From: a virus
Length of the DNA stretch: 64,000 nt
Strand: one strand, 5' to 3'
IMG/VR virus record: IMGVR_UViG_3300007522_000367
Coordinates: 23,059 to 87,058 of that record
Position 1 is the first letter of the stretch, and the number at the start of each line of letters is the position of its first letter. Below the pieces are notes generated by a model that was given only the letters and a program-made list of their open reading frames with translations, ran no database searches and was not told where the DNA came from. The position numbers were made by a program, and so were the translations under genes. Below are positions 24,648-33,883 of the stretch, piece by piece.

Positions 24648-25992
24648 TGCTGTTCTCACATAGCTTGTAAAATTCTTTGTACTCTGGAAATACTTCTAAA
24701 AAGTTTTTATTTCTACGACGATCGTACTCATTTACAAATTGCACAAATCCAAATCTGTCTGCACTTACATTAATTTTCTTTTTGAAACGAGCAAGGCAAT
24801 CGTTGTATATTCTTTCTAATTTAAAAATCTCATCCATTTTAAATCGCTTGTTCTTTTTTCTTCGTTCGATCATAAAATCTATAGTAGTCTTTAGATATGT
24901 TTCAATCATTTCCTCAGTTGCAATTTTAATGTCAAGGAACTCTGGGTGCCTAACATATGCAAAATCCATAACTACTCGTTCGCCAAAGTCTCGTTTTAAT
25001 TTTTCTATATGACAAACAAACTTGTGGATTGTGGGCAAACTTAAAATATTAAATGCACTCATAAAACAAACCTTAATATCAGTAGTTTGTTCCAAAAAGT
25101 ATTTAATATTTGAATCAAATAATTTCCAATCCATTCCGTCTCTGCTGTATTCGGCTTGTCCTTTAACACTTTCTGCACTTGTATATAAACTAAATGATTT
25201 AATAGATTTTGAAACTTCTAATTCTTTTATAGAATTAACAAATTCTTTCCATAATAATTTTGGAGGACATGCATTACTGTTTATAGCAAAATCTAAATTA
25301 GGCTGAGGATTGTTAATTAAATATTGAATAACCCGTTTAGTGTGTTTACTTAATAACGGTTCGCCGCCTGTAATTCTGAATACGTGCATATGCTGTACTG
25401 CTTCAGGAAACCATTTCCAGAATGCTTCAATATACGGATTTTCTTCTCTTTCAAGAATAGGAATTTCTGTTTCCTTAATACTATTATAATGGTTGTTTTT
25501 TAATATGTAAGCACCATTTGCTTTTATTTCATCAGTCCATTTGCTACTAAATGCCGGGCCGCAGTATGTACATTTAAAATTACAAACGTTTGAGAAACTA
25601 ACTTCTACATATCTTGGATATATATTTTCGTCTCCTGTTGACGTGATTATTTTCTTTTTATCAGTCTGGCTCCATGTTTCAGAACTTTTAGTAATTCTAT
25701 CACTAAAGTTATTAGTATTATCTTCAATTCGCCAACAATAATCACATTCGGCAGGACGCTTGCCTGCAAGCATTTCTTTTCTAATTTCTTTTTTAAAATT
25801 AGTGTTATGTAATGCACTCGGATTAACTGCAAGTTCATCTAATGGAATTTTATGGGCACCTACATGATGACAACTATGTGTTATGCCAGATCCAAGATGC
25901 ATAGTTACTTGTGTCCATTTAGCCAGGCAAAATCCACAGCCAACAGCATCTAATTCTTTTTTAACTTGTGGTAAGGAATCTAAATTAATCAT
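24640..25992 (-). CDS. Radical SAM enzyme with N-terminal twitch-like cluster domain
   Basis: A 450-residue paralogue of the 16399/17543/19589 genes, with a divergent N-terminal cluster region (GCGFCLAKW, C19 and C22, then C41 in HSCHHVG), the shared line MLAGKRPAECDYCWRIED (C83, C86), and the radical SAM motif CNFKCTYC (C137, C141, C144) with ITGGEPL. It sits between two paralogous glycosyltransferase-like genes, overlapping both, which suggests a glycan- or glycopeptide-related role, unproven. Confidence 0.82.
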   Translation of the reverse strand: MINLDSLPQVKKELDAVGCGFCLAKWTQVTMHLGSGITHSCHHVGAHKIPLDELAVNPSALHNTNFKKEIRKEMLAGKRPAECDYCWRIEDNTNNFSDRITKSSETWSQTDKKKIITSTGDENIYPRYVEVSFSNVCNFKCTYCGPAFSSKWTDEIKANGAYILKNNHYNSIKETEIPILEREENPYIEAFWKWFPEAVQHMHVFRITGGEPLLSKHTKRVIQYLINNPQPNLDFAINSNACPPKLLWKEFVNSIKELEVSKSIKSFSLYTSAESVKGQAEYSRDGMDWKLFDSNIKYFLEQTTDIKVCFMSAFNILSLPTIHKFVCHIEKLKRDFGERVVMDFAYVRHPEFLDIKIATEEMIETYLKTTIDFMIERRKKNKRFKMDEIFKLERIYNDCLARFKKKINVSADRFGFVQFVNEYDRRRNKNFLEVFPEYKEFYKLCENSNV

Positions 25993-26900
25993 TCTGGATC
26001 AATTACAAATTGTTGTGCAGGATTTCTACTAGGATTTTGATATACTATTTTAAAGAATTTACTTTGTTGAGCACTTAATGGAGTTTCAGCAATTGGTATT
26101 TTTAACTCATTAATAAGTTTAATACCATACGTGTCTGTTTTGTGTTTAATATCTTCGATGCCTGCAAAGGAAGTAGTCCATAAGTCATTTAAATATTTAA
26201 AGTCTCTAACTTGAACAAAGTCCCAATCTGTACACATTGTCATATACAGACCCGCTCTTGCTCCTAATATAGCCCAGTCACCGTTTTGTACATCTGCACC
26301 TATCATTAACCAAATCCAAAGTCGGTGTAAGTTTTTCCAATGACCTTTTAATAACTGTTCTTTTGTAGGCTTTGCTCCTTGATCGAGTGCCATTTTAACA
26401 CCTTCGCGGAATCCAGCACGCCATGCTTGTTGTGCTGTAGTGTTGTTATGTACATCAGAGTAACAACTATTTTGTTGAATGTACTGTAAGTCCCAACAGA
26501 AGTCTACTTGAGCTGCTATATTATCAGCATCTGCATTTTCGTGTGTACGCATGTTAAGAACATATTCTTTGGGCCAGCATTTGAGACCGCCGTTGCCGTA
26601 CATCAATCCGTTAATTTCGTTTTTGCCACACCAACTAATAACACTAGATTCTAAATCACTGCCCTGCGGAATATCTAATATTTGTTCTAAAAAGCCAGGG
26701 CGTACAATATTGTCACCATCAACAGTAATAAAACGATCTGTTTCGCTTAATTCTGCACATGCTTTGTGTGCAGCATCTGAACCTTCTACACCGTGTACAC
26801 GTTTTGCCCACGGTGCTTTAGTAAGCAAGTCAGCATAGTTTTTTTCTGCATTGGGTTCGTCATATGACAGATAGATAATATCGTAATCAATAATTCTCAT
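25989..26900 (-). CDS. Glycosyltransferase-like protein (GT-A type)
   Basis: A 303-residue paralogue of the 23976 gene with the same opening (YDIIYLSYDE), the line PWAKRVHGVEG, and the DxD motif D61-x-D63 (FITVDGDNIV). It has a C-terminal extension of about 60 residues. The ATG follows the stop of the upstream gene directly. Sugar donor and acceptor unknown. Confidence 0.62.
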   Translation of the reverse strand: MRIIDYDIIYLSYDEPNAEKNYADLLTKAPWAKRVHGVEGSDAAHKACAELSETDRFITVDGDNIVRPGFLEQILDIPQGSDLESSVISWCGKNEINGLMYGNGGLKCWPKEYVLNMRTHENADADNIAAQVDFCWDLQYIQQNSCYSDVHNNTTAQQAWRAGFREGVKMALDQGAKPTKEQLLKGHWKNLHRLWIWLMIGADVQNGDWAILGARAGLYMTMCTDWDFVQVRDFKYLNDLWTTSFAGIEDIKHKTDTYGIKLINELKIPIAETPLSAQQSKFFKIVYQNPSRNPAQQFVIDPE

Positions 26901-27458
26901 TTATTGCTCCTGTACATTATGTATGTGTTTTACATGATGCTCGCTACACAAAAGGCTTACACGCTGTTTACACACTTCTACATTATAATTTTTTAATGTA
27001 ACCGTATCGCATAATGCAAGTGTTTTTAAATTAACTTGCAATGTATCTAATAGTATAAATCGATTGCTAGGATCAACTACATAGTACTCCTTAATATAAT
27101 TTTCTCCTTGTGCAAACATTGCACATACTATATCATCCATTGTACTTGTAGCTGTCCAAGTACAGTTAAACAAGTCTTGATTTAAAATAATTGCATTATG
27201 ATCTATTACTTGCTTAACAATAATACCCCTAGACTGTGCTCGGTCTTCTGCCTTGTCAATGTGTTTGAGTACAATGTGTATCTTACCTTTTATTTTTGCA
27301 TTTTCAATTACAATGTAATCTAATATTTGCTTGATGCCGTTTGAAAAGTCAGTATATGTTTGTAAATCAACTTCAATATAATATTCGCCAAAAGAATCGT
27401 CTGTTATATTAGCAACTGCTGTGATGTTACCGTCGTCGTTATAATAAATGTAATACAT
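26901..27458 (-). CDS. Unrecognised protein, 185 residues
   Basis: The protein begins MYYIYYNDDGNITAVANITDD and continues with alternating short strands and helices; no catalytic motif or membrane segment is visible. Its ATG shares a base with the stop of the upstream glycosyltransferase-like gene and it abuts the next one. A structural or assembly partner for the enzymes is possible. No family assigned. Confidence 0.65.
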   Translation of the reverse strand: MYYIYYNDDGNITAVANITDDSFGEYYIEVDLQTYTDFSNGIKQILDYIVIENAKIKGKIHIVLKHIDKAEDRAQSRGIIVKQVIDHNAIILNQDLFNCTWTATSTMDDIVCAMFAQGENYIKEYYVVDPSNRFILLDTLQVNLKTLALCDTVTLKNYNVEVCKQRVSLLCSEHHVKHIHNVQEQ

Positions 27459-28264
27459 TACACACGCTCCTCAAGCCATCCTAACATGTCTACTGTTAAA
27501 AATTCATCTTCAACATAATGCAATACGCCTGATTGTTTATATCCACCTATATAAAGTGTATCATTGCCAAAATCTATAGGTAACACATCAGTCCATTTAC
27601 TCGGTACATGACTCCAATTTTGTACTTGAGCTTTCATATGAGTAAATGTTAGATTATTATTAATTTTAGAGTCTAAAATCGTTAGTGCAACTGCGGCACT
27701 GAGATCTACACTATTCCAATTTTGCATGTCTTTAGGAGCATATTGTTGATAAAATACTTTCCAGTTTGTCATTATTACATCTAATAATTTAAAAAAATTA
27801 TGAGCTTCGTCGCATTTTGAAAATTTATACATGCCGGTGTATATATTAGGTAAATTGTTTGAATCAAATGTTTTTCTATAGTATCTATTAGTTACTAATT
27901 CGTTTCTATATGTAGTTACTTTATTTGTAAAAATAATAGGATCAATATTTTCCCATATTGGAGTAATATTATCTAATATTAACATATCAGCATCAAATAC
28001 TAGGGTATTTCTATAAGGAGTTAAATGGTAGATTTTCCAACGATTATCTATTTTCCAATCAGAGTTTTTTGCTAAATCGCCCCAAGGTATAGAAATAACT
28101 TGATCAAATACATCTTTATATGCTGTTGGAATTACTTCATCAGTTATAATACTAATATTTGTGCCAGGTGCGGTTGCAAGAATACTTAATGCCAATGCAT
28201 ATGCTTGTTGTACATAATCTGTTTTACTATTATTTTGTGCAAGTACACATACACCATTACTCAT
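27458..28264 (-). CDS. Glycosyltransferase-like protein (GT8-like)
   Basis: A 268-residue protein. NGVCVLAQNNSKTDYVQQAYALALSI is a typical first strand and helix, and LVFDADMLILDNI gives the metal-binding D91-x-D93 in the GT8-style context FDADxL. It is paralogous to the gene immediately upstream. The frame extends to 28282, but ATG 28264 overlaps the upstream stop by eight bases, the usual junction here. Confidence 0.62.
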   Translation of the reverse strand: MSNGVCVLAQNNSKTDYVQQAYALALSILATAPGTNISIITDEVIPTAYKDVFDQVISIPWGDLAKNSDWKIDNRWKIYHLTPYRNTLVFDADMLILDNITPIWENIDPIIFTNKVTTYRNELVTNRYYRKTFDSNNLPNIYTGMYKFSKCDEAHNFFKLLDVIMTNWKVFYQQYAPKDMQNWNSVDLSAAVALTILDSKINNNLTFTHMKAQVQNWSHVPSKWTDVLPIDFGNDTLYIGGYKQSGVLHYVEDEFLTVDMLGWLEERV

Positions 28265-29105
28265 TTGCAAACTCCTTGTCAATAAACGAGTTTAAGCTAA
28301 ACTTATTCATAATGTGAACAGTTGCATCTGTAAATTTTACTGGAAGATAATCATATGACTTATGTGCAAGTAATTTAATAACGTTATTATTAACATCTAT
28401 TAAAATATCGTTATCCGTTGATACCCACATATCACTAGGTAATTGTTTAGGCCACTCGGTGCTATTTTCAAATCCACGCATCATATGCATTGTAATACTG
28501 AATGCAAAATCGTTTCTAAATTTAGATTCAGTAATATCATATACTGTTCTATAATAATTGTAATTTTCTTTAATATGTTCTACTAAGTCAAATACTGTTT
28601 TTGCAGTATTGCTTTTTGTAAAATATAATATAGTAGCCCAATACATTGGAATAGTTTTATCACTTACTCTATCAAAACTTAGCTCTGTGCCTTGATTAAC
28701 TAAATTGTAATGATTTGCAATCATAAAATCTTCATTAGTATCAAAACATGCTAGTAACTTATCATTTGATACAAATAAATCAGTATCAATTACAATTGTT
28801 TTATCAAATACGCTTAACTCGTATACACTATTGCGAGAAGAGTTTTTCCATTCTAATTTTTTACTTGCATATAATCCGTCATTAAATGTTTTAACAGAAT
28901 TATTAATAGGTGCAGCAATGTGTGATACAACATCAATATAATTTTTATAAAACGGGTATTCTGATTCAAGGTAATCAACTGTATCTGTAATCAGTTGTAC
29001 AGGTAAGTTTAAATACTGTTTTACTCGCTTTGCACAATATACTGCTTGCTTTACATAATCAATACTGCTGTTGTTAAATGCAAAAAGTACAACACCTTGC
29101 TTCAT
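28257..29105 (-). CDS. Glycosyltransferase-like protein (GT8-like)
   Basis: A 282-residue paralogue of the 27458 gene: GVVLFAFNNSSIDYVKQAVYCAKRV at the N-terminus, IVIDTDLFVSND with D107-x-D109, and WATILYFTKSNTAKTVFDLV in the acceptor half. Sequence similarity suggests a tandem duplication. ATG overlaps the stop of the 29102 gene as ATGA. Donor and acceptor cannot be told. Confidence 0.62.
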   Translation of the reverse strand: MKQGVVLFAFNNSSIDYVKQAVYCAKRVKQYLNLPVQLITDTVDYLESEYPFYKNYIDVVSHIAAPINNSVKTFNDGLYASKKLEWKNSSRNSVYELSVFDKTIVIDTDLFVSNDKLLACFDTNEDFMIANHYNLVNQGTELSFDRVSDKTIPMYWATILYFTKSNTAKTVFDLVEHIKENYNYYRTVYDITESKFRNDFAFSITMHMMRGFENSTEWPKQLPSDMWVSTDNDILIDVNNNVIKLLAHKSYDYLPVKFTDATVHIMNKFSLNSFIDKEFANE

Positions 29106-29449
29106 AAATCAACCAATCCTTGTACTGATCTATTTTTTTTAATTGTTTCGTAGTCAACGGCATATTTACGTGATGCAACTGCATAGACTCCTATTAGTTC
29201 TTTTGCAAATTCGTTAACATCAGGAATCATAAAAGGAATACTGTTATCATCTAGTACAACTGCACCATCTGGAATTGTTTTTGACAACGTATAGACAAAA
29301 TTAATTAGTTCTTGTGTAACAGTAAACTTATGGCCGTGAATATAATGCACAAGGTTTTCTTTATACTGTGCAAGAAAAATACGTTTTTGGTTGTTTTGCG
29401 TTGCTAAAAAATTAGAAAACTCTAATGCTTTACTTAATCTTTCGTCCAT
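29102..29449 (-). CDS. Unrecognised protein, first gene of the leftward operon
   Basis: A 115-residue soluble protein (begins MDERLSKALEFSNFLATQNN). A segment TIPDGAVVLDDNSIPFMIPDV lies between two helical parts. It is the first gene after the promoter at 29472-29500 and is coupled to the glycosyltransferase-like genes. GAGG lies about ten bases before the ATG. No family assigned; a regulatory role is possible from its position only. Confidence 0.65.
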   Translation of the reverse strand: MDERLSKALEFSNFLATQNNQKRIFLAQYKENLVHYIHGHKFTVTQELINFVYTLSKTIPDGAVVLDDNSIPFMIPDVNEFAKELIGVYAVASRKYAVDYETIKKNRSVQGLVDL

Positions 29450-29471
29450 TGATGACTCCTCATATAGTATT

Positions 29472-29500
29472 AGTATATACTATAATTTGAAACCTGTCAA
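29472..29500 (-). promoter_or_regulatory. Sigma70-type promoter, TTGACA-N17-TATACT, leftward
   Basis: Minus strand: -35 TTGACA at 29495-29500, -10 TATACT at 29472-29477, spacer 17. The -10 box lies within the perfect 12-base palindrome TAGTATATACTA (29471-29482), which could be an operator. It would drive the operon from 29449 to 16399. Here, unlike panD, a normal leader with GAGG precedes the ATG. Confidence 0.8.
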
Positions 29501-29506
29501 GTAAAA

Positions 29507-30412
29507 TTAGAAAGTATTTGTTACGCCTAATGCAATTGTAGGAGCATCAACTTGAACATTTGAACCAGTTGGACGAATGTAGCTCATTGCACTAGTTAAT
29601 GTACCTTGCACGTTTTCGTCAACTGCTGGACCTGTACCAGTTTGGTCGCCAACGTCATTATCTTGATATTGCATACGGATTCTTACTCCGTTAGTAATTG
29701 CACTTGCAAAGATTTTATAACGATTTTCTGAGTACGGATTTGCACCGTTACGATTCATGATTTCTACTTCCCCAGCTAAATCATAATATCCGCTGCTATT
29801 AGTAATCGTGCCGCCGGCTCCTGATTTGGTCACATCAACATAATTCACTGTAATAGTACCCGGGTCCATCATTGTTTGCCAGTCTAATGTTTTCGCTTCG
29901 CCACCTCCATACGATAAAGTTGACGTAAGTGTAAGTTTGCCGCCAGCATTAAAAAAGGCCTTGGCAGCGTTTGCTGATGACCACGTAAATGTTACATCGT
30001 GTGTTTGTGTGCCGTTCCAATTTGTTTTAGTTCTACTGCTAGCAGATACTGTAGTAGACTGTCCAGCACCTAATGTAAATCTATTTCCTGCATCTTTTAC
30101 AAAATTAACTACATTTTCAAGTGCGTCATGAATGGCTTTAGTGATGCCGCTATCAGTGTTTACAGTAGTAAGTGCCGGACTAGGAGTTGAACCAACTTGG
30201 TGTGTATATGCTTTATCAACATCTGTTTTGAGTGCATTCCAGGCAGCAGCAGTAACTTTATCGCCAGGAACAACTGCTGGAGCAGTTGTTGCTTGATTAT
30301 ATCCAGCTGCACCTGTACCTGTACCAGTAGGAGTTCCCATAACAAGATTAATACCCGATCTTAATGTCGTATATTCTGCTTCGCCAATTGTTTGACCGAC
30401 TGTTACTGCCAT
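29507..30412 (-). CDS. Virion structural protein, probable tail-fibre component
   Basis: A 301-residue Gly/Thr/Ser-rich protein with beta-rich composition and no enzyme motif. AVTVGQTIGEAEYTTLRSGINLVMG opens it; the C-terminal half alternates strands with the text AMSYIRPTGSNVQVDAPTIALGVTNTF. It is the last gene of the late structural operon, immediately after the three paralogous fibre genes, and has its own perfect T4-type late promoter. Could be a tail-fibre tip or a head decoration protein. Confidence 0.6.
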   Translation of the reverse strand: MAVTVGQTIGEAEYTTLRSGINLVMGTPTGTGTGAAGYNQATTAPAVVPGDKVTAAAWNALKTDVDKAYTHQVGSTPSPALTTVNTDSGITKAIHDALENVVNFVKDAGNRFTLGAGQSTTVSASSRTKTNWNGTQTHDVTFTWSSANAAKAFFNAGGKLTLTSTLSYGGGEAKTLDWQTMMDPGTITVNYVDVTKSGAGGTITNSSGYYDLAGEVEIMNRNGANPYSENRYKIFASAITNGVRIRMQYQDNDVGDQTGTGPAVDENVQGTLTSAMSYIRPTGSNVQVDAPTIALGVTNTF

Positions 30413-30438
30413 GTTTATTCCTCTTTAACTATGTACTT

Positions 30439-30446
30439 TATTTATA
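30439..30446 (-). promoter_or_regulatory. Late promoter TATAAATA
   Basis: Perfect T4 late -10 sequence on the minus strand, 26 bases before the ATG at 30412 and followed by GAGGA as ribosome binding site. The TAA stop of the upstream fibre gene (30442-30444) lies inside the promoter, as at 36628-36634. Confidence 0.75.
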
Positions 30447-31953
30447 CTTTTAACACGCACTCAACTAGTTTCTCTGATTCGTCTGTGTTTGATTCTAGAG
30501 AAATACCTACTAACGCAGTTGTCGCAATAGTTGTACATACTCCATCGGCCATTGCATAAACTGCTTGACCTTTTTTAACAGCACCTTTAACACGCACAGG
30601 AAGACGACCTTTAAGACCAATATATTGTCCTTCACTATCACTGTTCATCATGTACGCCGGAGCTGTTGATACTACACCAATACAATGATCACTTGCTTTT
30701 GCAGGTTCTACATCGTGGTCCTCGCAAGCACATACTGCTACTGCGGTACCTGGTGCTAGTTCTTCTGCTGTTGAATATTTTTCTGCTAAGTCAGCATATC
30801 GAGCACTTGTTGCTGTACCTTGGAACAGTACTGCATTTAAGTTACCTGAGCCATCACGCACTGCAACACTGCTACTAGTACCTGTACCAATTGTGTCAAC
30901 TGCGCCAACTCGTGCAGTGCCCCCAACTATAAGCGCACTTGCTTTTTCTGAAGTTCCGTATATATTAGTTGCGTATACTGCTGCAAACTGATTACTAATA
31001 TCGCCTAGCGTAACTGATTCAGCTGCGGTTCCGGCAGCATTAAGGCCAGGTTTAACTACACCTGGTGTAAATACAATAATATTTTTAGATAGGCCGCCGC
31101 TTTGTTTAGTTCTAAAACGAATTTCGTCACCTTGCGCATTTTGTATAACACCCTGGTTGTCGTTTTCAATAAAGATTTTTAAATCTAGTCCTGCGCCGAT
31201 AGCAATACCTGCATCGGTTTGGAAGTTAGTGATCTCAGTAAATACACTCGGTTGTCCAGGTGATGCAGTAACATAATTAGCAGCTGATATGCCGTTTAGT
31301 TTGTCAGCGTTAGTAGCTGTACCGTGGAATCGTTGTGTTCCGCTAGTAATACCAGCTGTTGCGTTGAGTGTATTTTTAAGGGTTACTCCTGCACGTACTA
31401 CATCAAATCCAGAAATAGCATTTTCAGCATCGGCACTATCAATTGTAAATTCTACAGGACTAATAATAAACATTACTTCGTCGTTAATTGTTGCTGCAAT
31501 AATACTCTTACTAACTGCAAGATCATCACGAACTGATCTACTCTGCATTTGCGTAATACCAGAGCCAGCATCCTGCGGTCCAATCAGTACAAAATCTGTG
31601 CCGTTATATGAATATAGCTGTTCGTTAACAGTGTCCCACCAAAAATCGCCAGTTGCTAACCCTGCAGGGGCCGTAGCACTGATTTCGGCACCTCCTGTCG
31701 TGCGCCATTTAGCACTATCATAGAACTTTAGTTTGCTGTTTGCAGTATCAAACCAAAGTTGCCCTGTAACTGCTCTCGGTGGTTGATTGGCCCCAGCAAA
31801 GTTTTCTAGCAAAAATACAAAGTTTTCGTTTTGTATTTCACCGTAACCTGCATAGTTTTTACCAACTAGCTTGATATCAGTTGTTTGATCCAACGTACCA
31901 TCTTGTACGATGGTTAACTGATTTGTGTTGTATTTGTTAATTGTATACGCCAT
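30442..31953 (-). CDS. Tail-fibre-like structural protein with shared N-terminal domain
   Basis: A 503-residue protein. Residues 1-130 form a domain shared with the next two genes: a DIKLVGKNYAGYGEIQNENFVFLLENFA line, GQLWFDTANSKLKFYD, and GDFWWDTVNEQLYSYNG followed by LIGPQ. The C-terminal 130 residues (ATSARYADLAEKYSTAEELAPGTAVAVC then a small beta domain) resemble the end of many phage fibre proteins. The shared N-terminus probably docks to the baseplate and the rest varies. Confidence 0.72.
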   Translation of the reverse strand: MAYTINKYNTNQLTIVQDGTLDQTTDIKLVGKNYAGYGEIQNENFVFLLENFAGANQPPRAVTGQLWFDTANSKLKFYDSAKWRTTGGAEISATAPAGLATGDFWWDTVNEQLYSYNGTDFVLIGPQDAGSGITQMQSRSVRDDLAVSKSIIAATINDEVMFIISPVEFTIDSADAENAISGFDVVRAGVTLKNTLNATAGITSGTQRFHGTATNADKLNGISAANYVTASPGQPSVFTEITNFQTDAGIAIGAGLDLKIFIENDNQGVIQNAQGDEIRFRTKQSGGLSKNIIVFTPGVVKPGLNAAGTAAESVTLGDISNQFAAVYATNIYGTSEKASALIVGGTARVGAVDTIGTGTSSSVAVRDGSGNLNAVLFQGTATSARYADLAEKYSTAEELAPGTAVAVCACEDHDVEPAKASDHCIGVVSTAPAYMMNSDSEGQYIGLKGRLPVRVKGAVKKGQAVYAMADGVCTTIATTALVGISLESNTDESEKLVECVLKV

Positions 31954-31977
31954 ATTTAAATAACCCCTTGCTGTTAG

Positions 31978-31984
31978 TATTTAT
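31978..31984 (-). promoter_or_regulatory. Late promoter ATAAATA
   Basis: GCGATAAATAC on the minus strand, 24 bases before the ATG at 31953, with AAGGGG between as ribosome binding site. The flanking GCG and C match the site at 36628-36634. Confidence 0.68.
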
Positions 31985-31990
31985 CGCAAG

Positions 31991-33883
31991 TTAAGGATAA
32001 ACGCCTGTGCTGGTAAATGTCCAGGTAGCGCCCGTAACTGTAAATATCATTGTGTGGCGTGACGGAGTTAAAACTACCGTACCCGATGCCGGATTTGCTG
32101 CTGTAATATCTTGTATTACTGATTCGTTTTGAGTGCCGGCACTGTCAACTGCAATTGTAGATTTTTGTAATACCCCAGTGCCATTAGTGGTCACAGTTAT
32201 GTTAATACCAGTAACTGTGGCACCAGCGTAGCTAGTACAATGAATAGTAGCAACTGTGCCTTCTCTCGCACTATTTGCAGGGCTAATACTTTCTAATATA
32301 CTTCTAACATCTACAATCGGGCCGTTGCCTGTTCCTGCGGGATTAGGACTAGTTAGTCCTGTAATGTCTAAAGCAAATGCAATTGGAATTGTAGCGACTG
32401 ATGTATCAACATATGCTTTATTTGTTACATCTGTTGCAGTAGTAGGCGTAGCTACTCCTGTAATTTTTTGACTGTTAAGTGTAATTGTGCCGCCAGTTGT
32501 GATGCTTAATGCGCCTGGCGTCGATATACTACCTAATGTAACATTGCCAGTGACACTTAAACTTCCTAATGTACCTACTGTAGTTAGTCCGGCGGCAATT
32601 GTAACCGTGTCACCAAGTCGTGTTTTAGAAAGTACTTGTGTATTTTCAATTCTATATTCTTTGCCAGCAATTAAATCTATGTTTTGATTAAATGTCCAGT
32701 TTCCTGTTGACTGAACCCAATTAATAGTTTTATCGGTTGCGCCTTTTAGTGTGATGCCACCTTGATTTGCGGTTGTGTCTGTAGGAGTGTCTACTTTTCC
32801 TAATTCAATGTTAGGATCTTCCACTGTCATTGTTGCAGTGTTAACAGTAACAGTGTCGCCTTCGATTATTAGGTCACCTCCAACTGTAAGATTTCCAGTA
32901 AAGTTGCCGGCTCCAGTAACATCAAGTGCAACTGTCGGAGTATCTTGGTAGATACCTATACGACCTGTACTTGTGTCAAGAGTGAATGCTTCAATAAAGT
33001 CATTGCCTAGAGGCACTCTAATTGAAAAATCATAATTTAATTGTTTAAGTTCTATAGATGTTGTAGTTCCACTATCAACTGTTTTAAACGATGCATATTG
33101 TGTATCGCCATATCCTACAGTAACACCAGTATCGCCCTTAACAAACAATGCGCCTTCCATTTGTTGATCGACTACTGCATTTGAATTATCACGTTCGTTA
33201 GTTCGTATAAAATCAGTAGCAGAAAACGTATTTCCTTGAGCATCAATTAACAATTCTGCAGATAATGCAGTACCTTGATGTTTAAAATCTGAAACTACAG
33301 TTGGATTAAATCCAACTTTGATTGATCTGCCTGGTGTATAAGGAAGTATATTATAATCTACTCCTGGCGTAAATTCAAATCTACTATATATTCCAGCAAG
33401 TACGCCGCCTATATACATCGCTAACACAGTTTTAATCTTATTACTAGTATCTACCATAGTAACTGCTTCAAGACCTGTTTTGCCCTGAGTTGCGTTATAT
33501 TGTGGTCCAACTAATACTAAATCACTTCCGTCCCAAAAATATAATTTATTTTCAGCGTTATCGATCCACAAATCTCCTGATACAAGGTTAGTAGGTTGGC
33601 TACTACTTACCGTCGGCGAACCTGCTGTTCTAAAACTAATACCATCATAAATTTTTAATCTATTTTCGCTGTTATCATACCAAAGTTGGCCCTTTAGTGG
33701 ATTACTAGGAGCACTAGTTGATGCAAAATTTTCAACTATTTTAACAAAATTTTCATTAAATGCTTCGCCAAAACCTTTGTAATTACGTCCAACTAAAGTT
33801 ATGTCTGTAGATGCAGTATCAATTATGCCATCAGTAAGTTCTACTAACAGATCACCATTGGTCTTGTTTATTTTATAGCTCAT
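31991..33883 (-). CDS. Tail-fibre-like structural protein with shared N-terminal domain
   Basis: A 630-residue protein. The N-terminal 130 residues repeat the domain of its neighbours (ITLVGRNYKGFGEAFNENFVKIVENFA, GQLWYDNSENRLKIYDG, GDLWIDNAENKLYFWDG, LVGPQ). The middle contains repeated NLTVGGDLIIEGDTVTVNTATMTV-type beta strands common in trimeric fibre shafts. The C-terminus is beta-rich and alanine/threonine-rich. ATG overlaps the upstream stop (ATGA). Confidence 0.72.
   Translation of the reverse strand: MSYKINKTNGDLLVELTDGIIDTASTDITLVGRNYKGFGEAFNENFVKIVENFASTSAPSNPLKGQLWYDNSENRLKIYDGISFRTAGSPTVSSSQPTNLVSGDLWIDNAENKLYFWDGSDLVLVGPQYNATQGKTGLEAVTMVDTSNKIKTVLAMYIGGVLAGIYSRFEFTPGVDYNILPYTPGRSIKVGFNPTVVSDFKHQGTALSAELLIDAQGNTFSATDFIRTNERDNSNAVVDQQMEGALFVKGDTGVTVGYGDTQYASFKTVDSGTTTSIELKQLNYDFSIRVPLGNDFIEAFTLDTSTGRIGIYQDTPTVALDVTGAGNFTGNLTVGGDLIIEGDTVTVNTATMTVEDPNIELGKVDTPTDTTANQGGITLKGATDKTINWVQSTGNWTFNQNIDLIAGKEYRIENTQVLSKTRLGDTVTIAAGLTTVGTLGSLSVTGNVTLGSISTPGALSITTGGTITLNSQKITGVATPTTATDVTNKAYVDTSVATIPIAFALDITGLTSPNPAGTGNGPIVDVRSILESISPANSAREGTVATIHCTSYAGATVTGINITVTTNGTGVLQKSTIAVDSAGTQNESVIQDITAANPASGTVVLTPSRHTMIFTVTGATWTFTSTGVYP

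Noticed and set aside
29450-29506. Rho-independent terminator between the fibre module and the accessory operon
   Set aside because: The inverted repeat here is AT-only, lacks a U-tract and overlaps a promoter, so a terminator is not supported.
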